Source of the DNA: Whitmania pigra
Lineage: Eukaryota > Annelida > Clitellata > Hirudinida > Haemopidae
Length of the DNA: 64,000 nucleotides
Reading direction: 5' to 3'
NCBI GenBank assembly: GCA_021613335.1
Contig: JAJTWR010000208.1
Span: forward strand, 19,326-83,325
Made by a program: the position numbers and the translations under genes
Shown here: positions 62,873-64,000 of the stretch, piece by piece
How positions within the stretch are numbered: the first letter of the stretch is position 1
How the letters are laid out: each line of letters begins with the position of its first letter
The notes under the pieces: model-generated
Databases searched by the model: none
Told to the model about the DNA's origin: nothing
Seen by the model: the letters and a program-made list of their open reading frames with translations, nothing else

Positions 62873-64000
62873 AAATTATCGTAATTATTATAACAAAGTC
62901 GCGAGAGTGGAGTAAATAAATCTACGCGGCCAAGAGATGCGATGGAATCATGAAGGATTCCATTAATGGCGTCTCTTATGAGACAATCAGTCAACAGACT
63001 TAAATATGGAAACCATGGCTAAATCGACATCAATAATGAGGTGGATAATTACATTAATATTTTATTATTTTATGCATATTTTTGCCTTTAATTACGATTG
63101 AGGTTTAACTTGAAAGATTAACGTGAGGAATTAAGGAATGGTTGACAACATTTTTATGATTACGATGATTTGATTTTATGTTCATCATCATTATCATAAT
63201 TGAATATAGTGGTCGATACAGTGATGCTTCAAATCCTAATTTGTACCTTGAAAAAGCTAATTACTTTAATTAAAACTTGTTAAACCTCATAATATTTTTT
63301 AAATTAATTAAATAATTAATGGCGGTAATTTACAAGATATTAAAAACATTGTATACACATAAATAATGTTGTTTTAATCAATTAAATTAATTCGTGTTAT
63401 AGGCATTTTCCTAAAATTGATATTAATCATTGATTAAAAATCCAAAGGTGGTTTTGAACCTCCTATCTTTTGATTACACCCTCCTCCTTGAAAAAGTTAT
63501 TATCCAACCTGACACTAAGGTGTGACCCGACCCTTGCGTAACCCCATTCATATCTGACCTATGACCCCAGGGCTGACATTTTTAACTCTCATGATGAGTT
63601 GTCGCGTGCAGATTGCTCTGTTAAAATATATTCCATTTTATGATTGCAAAGTAAGCAATTAATGGTTCGATTAATAACTTATATTTTTCACTTTATATCG
63701 TTTATTTTAAATATAATAGAATTACAACACGAAATAAGAAATGGTTAACATAATAATTATTATTACATCATAATATATTGTATATGTAATAATGGCAATT
63801 ACTGTTATTTGTATAATATTATAATACATTGCAACTCGCCATACTTATCCCATGTTAGAGTAATATTCAGACATCACATCCTAATTGGTCACAAAAATAC
63901 CACCCAGATGAACAGAGTGGGGCGTCAAAAGAATGAATTGTTACTTAACTTAAACTGATGTGAGGTCTTTGTTCTTCAAGGTTGTTTCAAGGAGGATGAC

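Larger units (their letters stand above)
60741..64000. other. AT-rich intergenic DNA
   Basis: No gene or mobile element recognised. Open frames at 61244-61607 on both strands overlap a GATGACGA-rich stretch and lack motifs. Confidence 0.4.

Overview
This is AT-rich animal (metazoan) genomic DNA, not microbial. The evidence is phase-consistent split exons encoding WSC, EGF and calcium-binding EGF modules plus a transmembrane segment, a three-exon MIF/D-dopachrome tautomerase gene, a GT61 glycosyltransferase, a short TTAGGG block, and a dense mix of LINE, hAT, Tc1/mariner, pogo and gypsy elements. The lineage within invertebrates cannot be fixed from the sequence.

Layout. 1-1.8 kb: short repeats and a (TAA)n array. 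1.8-6.4 kb: an R4/Dong-like LINE (restriction-like endonuclease) lying between (TAA)n arrays. 6.5-14.1 kb: two copies of one APE-type LINE facing each other tail to tail across a 330-bp (TAA)n array. 14.9-17.2 kb: a MITE, a decayed hAT with perfect 8-bp target duplications, and a pogo/Tigger remnant. 18.2-23.8 kb: a CR1/L2-like LINE whose ORF1 is split by a hAT element. 24.2-45.5 kb: a host gene for a single-pass membrane protein (about 8 exons, about 401 aa as assembled here). Its three large introns are filled with transposons: LINE remnants, a hAT, a 5'-truncated gypsy element, an RLE-LINE 3' end, a Tc1 inside a Tc1, a foldback hAT and a ZBED5-like hAT. 46.3-52.7 kb: a repeat-rich block in which a second, young RLE-type LINE sits between inverted arms of a roughly 520-bp repeat, followed by a smaller inverted-repeat structure. 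53.2-58.1 kb: host genes, namely an intronless GT61 enzyme (minus) head to head with a MIF/DDT-like gene (plus), then a candidate 60-65 aa membrane microprotein. 58.1-64 kb: AT-rich DNA without a recognisable gene, with one good RFX X-box.

How the parts relate. Only three or four host genes are visible. Everything else is mobile DNA, and the nesting gives relative dates: inner Tc1 after outer Tc1, hAT after CR1/L2 LINE, LINEs into (TAA)n. The most unusual structures are the RLE-LINE/520-bp repeat association (37, 47-51 and 52 kb) and the hAT foldback element whose arms are built from 14-16-bp tandem words. Nearly all transposon ORFs are broken by stops, frameshifts or deletions, so they are fossils. 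The exception in age is the RLE-LINE pair at 36 and 48 kb, whose shared parts are almost identical.
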